DNA of 64,000 nt, taken from the NCBI GenBank assembly GCA_965644295.1, contig CBFFRP010000162.1, positions 34,007 through 98,006 of the forward strand, read 5' to 3'. Shown here one piece after another: positions 60,176-64,000 of this stretch (position 1 is the stretch's first letter; each line of letters opens with the position of its first letter). The notes under the pieces are model-generated. The model worked only from the letters and a program-made list of their open reading frames with translations. It made no database searches and was not told the DNA's origin. Source of the DNA: Paraphysomonas bandaiensis. Taxonomy: Eukaryota > Chrysophyceae. Made by a program: the position numbers and the translations under genes.

Positions 60176-61247
60176 ATTTGGATCAATGTATCGATGTCAA
60201 TTAGAAAGGGTCGTAAGGAGGCCTATGTACTATAATCACAGTATAGGTTAGATTGTATTATCTTATATTTTTATTATTTTCCGACTCTTTCGATTCGAAT
60301 TTTGTACTTCATTTAATTAATATAGAATTTCATCGTTACCTACATGTGAGATCTTGTCAAAGATTGCGAGATTACTAGTTGGATCTGTGGTCATGTTCTT
60401 GGTTGTTGTTCCTGTCCCATAGGTGTATATACTTGATGTAGGCTCATTCATAAAAAGTGCTTAGTATTGAATGTATAAACTAAGGTGTTTTGTAATCTGT
60501 AGGATACTCACTTACAAAAAACGAATATACTGTAATTGTTTCTCTTAGTAGCTCTCTTCGTTTAGGTACATGCATATTCTACCATTCATTTTGCTATTAT
60601 TACTTATTGAGCATATAGCGTATAAATATACCCACCCAGCAGCAGTGAAGCTATGACTAATGACTACTATCTACATGCAATATCCTCGCTGCTATATAAA
60701 TATTTCTGTTCAAGTGATATTACATAAAATTATGTTTGCATTCATTACACGCTAAAGGCAATCAAGTGATACACACTATTAACAATTGTCATGTCGATAA
60801 TAATTATGTTACAAACTATGTATTTGCTTGAAGAATTCCATAAACGTTAATAATACAGCTTAGTTCACCAATTCCTCAATAACCGAGTGCTTTGTTTATC
60901 CCTAATCAGTACTCTACAGACTGACTCTGATTGACAGATTGACAGCTACCTACATTATCGAAGCTACAACGCCGTAGCAAACTATAACATATTCCACATA
61001 ACTTGCTACGCAATATAACTACTGTACTTGTAATCCTCAGTTAGCACGACATGTCACATTAACAATGTGTCAACATTTTAATAGAATGATTTCAAAGTTA
61101 AATTAATTAAATGAAGTCCAAAATTCGAATCGAAAGAGTCGGAAAATAATAAAAATATAAGATAATACAATCTAACCTATACTGTGATTATAGTACATAG
61201 GCCTCCTTACGACCCTTTCTAGTGGACATCGATACATTGATCCAAAT
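60176..61247. repeat. Tail-to-tail spacer 4 (1,072 bp)
   Basis: Same structure as the spacer at 57921-58992 with scattered substitutions. No ORF. Confidence 0.9.
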
Positions 61248-61673
61248 CTATGCTGAAGGCTTCTGAAGATTAACCTGAATCTTCTGCGGCTTTGCCTCAG
61301 GCAACTTAGGGAAGGAGACTGTCAGGACACCATTCTCTAGGTTCGCGGTGCAATTACTAACATCAGCCGTTTTCGGCAACTTCAGGCACCTCTGAACCTG
61401 GCCAAAACTCCTTTCAACTCTGTGCTCCTTCGATGTGTTGACCTCATGCTTCCTGTCACGTTGTGCCTTCAGAATCAAGCAATTATTCTCAACTGATATA
61501 TCCAGATCCTTCTCTTCTACTCCGGGAAGGTCGGCGTGGACATGATAATCATTCTCTGTCTCGATCAAGTCACAGTTCATGATCGGCTGAAGATTAGACA
61601 CAACTCGATCTTCATTCAACGGAGCGAAGACATCGCGATAAAAGGGATCGTTGCGTAGGATAGACAATGCCAT
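61248..61673 (-). CDS. Small heat-shock protein (Hsp20), copy 6
   Basis: 141 aa, protein identical to the consensus copy. Exactly 2,255 bp from copy 4 and 2,255 bp before copy 8. Confidence 0.96.
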   Translation of the reverse strand: MALSILRNDPFYRDVFAPLNEDRVVSNLQPIMNCDLIETENDYHVHADLPGVEEKDLDISVENNCLILKAQRDRKHEVNTSKEHRVERSFGQVQRCLKLPKTADVSNCTANLENGVLTVSFPKLPEAKPQKIQVNLQKPSA

Positions 61674-62004
61674 TATTATACTTTGCTAGTAGTTAGTTTA
61701 TAAGATGCTTCTTGAGGAGTTGTTGATATCGTTGGATTGGTTTGTGTTTATTTGTTATTGTGGCAAAATTGGTAATCAAATGTGATAGAAAGCGGAATTT
61801 TTGTTGAAAATTCAGTTTTCTAGAGTATTTCTAATGCTGTTGACATTCAAGATCTAGAAATTAACAACATTGCATCGAAAAACTCTAATTTCTTGGGTTT
61901 TATGAACAATTCTCCTCATAATTCAACATAATACAAACACAGCAAACACGATATCAAACTCCTCAAGAAGCATCTTATAAACTAACTACTAGCAAAGTAT
62001 AATA
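61674..62004. promoter_or_regulatory. Bidirectional Hsp20 promoter, copies 6/7
   Basis: 331 bp, the same orientation as the copies 4/5 promoter, with heat-shock-element-like GAAAATTC and TATA-like elements at both ends. Confidence 0.65.
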
Positions 62005-62430
62005 ATGGCATTGTCTATCCTACGCAACGATCCCTTTTATCGCGATGTCTTCGCTCCGTTGAATGAAGATCGAGTTGTGTCTAATCTTCAGCCGATCATG
62101 AACTGTGACTTGATCGAGACAGAGAATGATTATCATGTCCACGCCGACCTTCCCGGAGTAGAAGAGAAGGATCTGGATATATCAGTTGAGAATAATTGCT
62201 TGATTCTGAAGGCACAACGTGACAGGAAGCATGAGGTCAACACATCGAAGGAGCACAGAGTTGAAAGGAGTTTTGGCCAGGTTCAGAGGTGCCTGAAGTT
62301 GCCGAAAACGGCTGATGTTAGTAATTGCACCGCGAACCTAGAGAATGGTGTCCTGACAGTCTCCTTCCCTAAGTTGCCTGAGGCAAAGCCACAGAAGATT
62401 CAGGTTAATCTTCAGAAGCCTTCAGCATAG
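62005..62430 (+). CDS. Small heat-shock protein (Hsp20), copy 7
   Basis: 141 aa, protein identical to the consensus copy. Its 3' flank shares the GTCAATTAG and TTTTGTACTTC variants with copy 5, so 5 and 7 are the most recent duplicates. Confidence 0.96.
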   Translation: MALSILRNDPFYRDVFAPLNEDRVVSNLQPIMNCDLIETENDYHVHADLPGVEEKDLDISVENNCLILKAQRDRKHEVNTSKEHRVERSFGQVQRCLKLPKTADVSNCTANLENGVLTVSFPKLPEAKPQKIQVNLQKPSA

Positions 62431-63502
62431 ATTTGGATCAATGTATCGATGTCAATTAGAAAGGGTCGTAAGGAGGCCTATGTACTATAATCACAGTATA
62501 GGTTAGATTGTATTATCTTATATTTTTATTATTTTCCGACTCTTTCGATTCGAATTTTGTACTTCATTTAATTAATATAGAATTTCATCGTTACCTACAT
62601 GTGAGATCTTGTCAAAGATTGCGAGATTACTAGTTGGATCTGTGGTCATGTTCTTGGTTGTTGTTCCTGTCCCATAGGTGTATATACTTGATGTAGGCTC
62701 ATTCATAAAAAGTGCTTAGTATTGAATGTATAAACTAAGGTGTTTTGTAATCTGTAGGATACTCACTTACAAAAAACGAATATACTGTAATTGTTTCTCT
62801 TAGTAGCTCTCTTCGTTTAGGTACATGCATATTCTACCATTCATTTTGCTATTATTACTTATTGAGCATATAGCGTATAAATATACCCACCCAGCAGCAG
62901 TGAAGCTATGACTAATGACTACTATCTACATGCAATATCCTCGCTGCTATATAAATATTTCTGTTCAAGTGATATTACATAAAATTATGTTTGCATTCAT
63001 TACACGCTAAAGGCAATCAAGTGATACACACTATTAACAATTGCCATGTCGATAATAATTATGTTACAAACTATGTATTTGCTTGAAGAATTCCATAAAC
63101 GTTAATAATACAGCTTAGTTCACCAATTCCTCAATAACCGAGTGCTTTGTTTATCCCTAATCAGTACTCTACAGACTGACTCTGATTGACAGATTGACAG
63201 CTACCTACATTATCGAAGCTACAACGCCGTAGCAAACTATAACATATTCCACATAACTTGCTACGCAATATAACTACTGTACTTGTAATCCTCAGTTAGC
63301 ACGACATGTCACATTAACAATGTGTCAACATTTTAATAGAATGATTTCAAAGTTAAATTAATTAAATGAAGTCCAAAATTCGAATCGAAAGAGTCGGAAA
63401 ATAATAAAAATATAAGATAATACAATCTAACCTATACTGTGATTATAGTACATAGGCCTCCTTACGACCCTTTCTAGTGGACATCGATACATTGATCCAA
63501 AT
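62431..63502. repeat. Tail-to-tail spacer 5 (1,072 bp)
   Basis: Third 1,072-bp spacer, nearly identical to the previous one. One visible difference is AACAATTGCC for AACAATTGTC near 63040. Confidence 0.9.
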
Positions 63503-63928
63503 CTATGCTGAAGGCTTCTGAAGATTAACCTGAATCTTCTGCGGCTTTGCCTCAGGCAACTTAGGGAAGGAGACTGTCAGGACACCATTCTCTAGGTTCG
63601 CGGTGCAATTACTAACATCAGCCGTTTTCGGCAACTTCAGGCACCTCTGAACCTGGCCAAAACTCCTTTCAACTCTGTGCTCCTTCGATGTGTTGACCTC
63701 ATGCTTCCTGTCACGTTGTGCCTTCAGAATCAAGCAATTATTCTCAACTGATATATCCAGATCCTTCTCTTCTACTCCGGGAAGGTCGGCGTGGACATGA
63801 TAATCATTCTCTGTCTCGATCAAGTCACAGTTCATGATCGGCTGAAGATTAGACACAACTCGATCTTCATTCAACGGAGCGAAGACATCGCGATAAAAGG
63901 GATCGTTGCGTAGGATAGACAATGCCAT
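63503..63928 (-). CDS. Small heat-shock protein (Hsp20), copy 8
   Basis: 141 aa, protein identical to the consensus copy. Its divergent promoter begins at 63929 and runs off the window end, so the array very likely continues with another plus-strand copy. Confidence 0.96.
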   Translation of the reverse strand: MALSILRNDPFYRDVFAPLNEDRVVSNLQPIMNCDLIETENDYHVHADLPGVEEKDLDISVENNCLILKAQRDRKHEVNTSKEHRVERSFGQVQRCLKLPKTADVSNCTANLENGVLTVSFPKLPEAKPQKIQVNLQKPSA

Positions 63929-64000
63929 TATTATACTTTGCTAGTAGTTAGTTTATAAGATGCTTCTTGAGGAGTTGTTGATATCGTTGGATTGGTTTGT

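Overview
The window is nuclear DNA of a eukaryote. It is AT-rich and gene-dense, with very short GT-AG introns (mostly 42-60 nt) and conserved eukaryotic genes on both strands. The gene set (membrane hybrid histidine kinase, myosin with MyTH4 and WW domains, PPDK-like protein, F-box protein with a 29-residue WLRSQDPPCPW-type repeat, Crypton-like recombinase fragment) points to a protist, plausibly a stramenopile or another SAR lineage. That placement is inference. I rebuilt the gene models by hand from splice sites, reading frame and family alignment from memory, with no database search.

Layout. 0.4-2.9 kb (-): hybrid histidine kinase that lacks both phosphorelay residues. 5.1-10.2 kb (-): unconventional myosin, divergent from TAF5 (10.8-13.1 kb, +), with a 390-bp ATGT array between them. 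13.8-15.3 kb: inverted-repeat element related to sequence near 50 kb. 15.5-19.2 kb (-): SCP2-PX-membrane-UbiB/ABC1 fusion, preceded by a 610-bp ATGT array. 21.4-23.5 kb (-): poorly resolved zinc-finger gene(s) and a long foldback. 25.7-29.4 kb (-): diacylglycerol lipase, 17 exons. 30.1-32.3 kb: recombinase fragment, a 197-bp tandem duplication and a broken ORF. 33.1-37.1 kb (-): F-box/ankyrin-like gene running into a roughly 40-unit, 87-bp repeat array with recurrent stops. 38.6-39.0 kb (-): small membrane protein. 40.2-41.0 kb (-): natural MPC1-MPC2 fusion. 42.7-46.9 kb (-): PPDK-like gene of 29 small exons whose catalytic residues are replaced. 47.6-49.3 kb (+): TBC-TLDc protein. 50-51.8 kb: repeat and decayed element debris. 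51.9-53.6 kb (-): PPIL4-type cyclophilin. 54.1-64 kb: eight intact small heat-shock protein (Hsp20) genes in strictly alternating orientation, forming a 2,255-bp repeated palindromic unit.

The genes do not form an operon or one pathway. The strongest candidates for something undescribed are the alternating Hsp20 array with its deletion scar and flipped promoter, the pseudo-PPDK, the one-chain mitochondrial pyruvate carrier, the SCP2-PX-UbiB fusion and the dead-site hybrid kinase.
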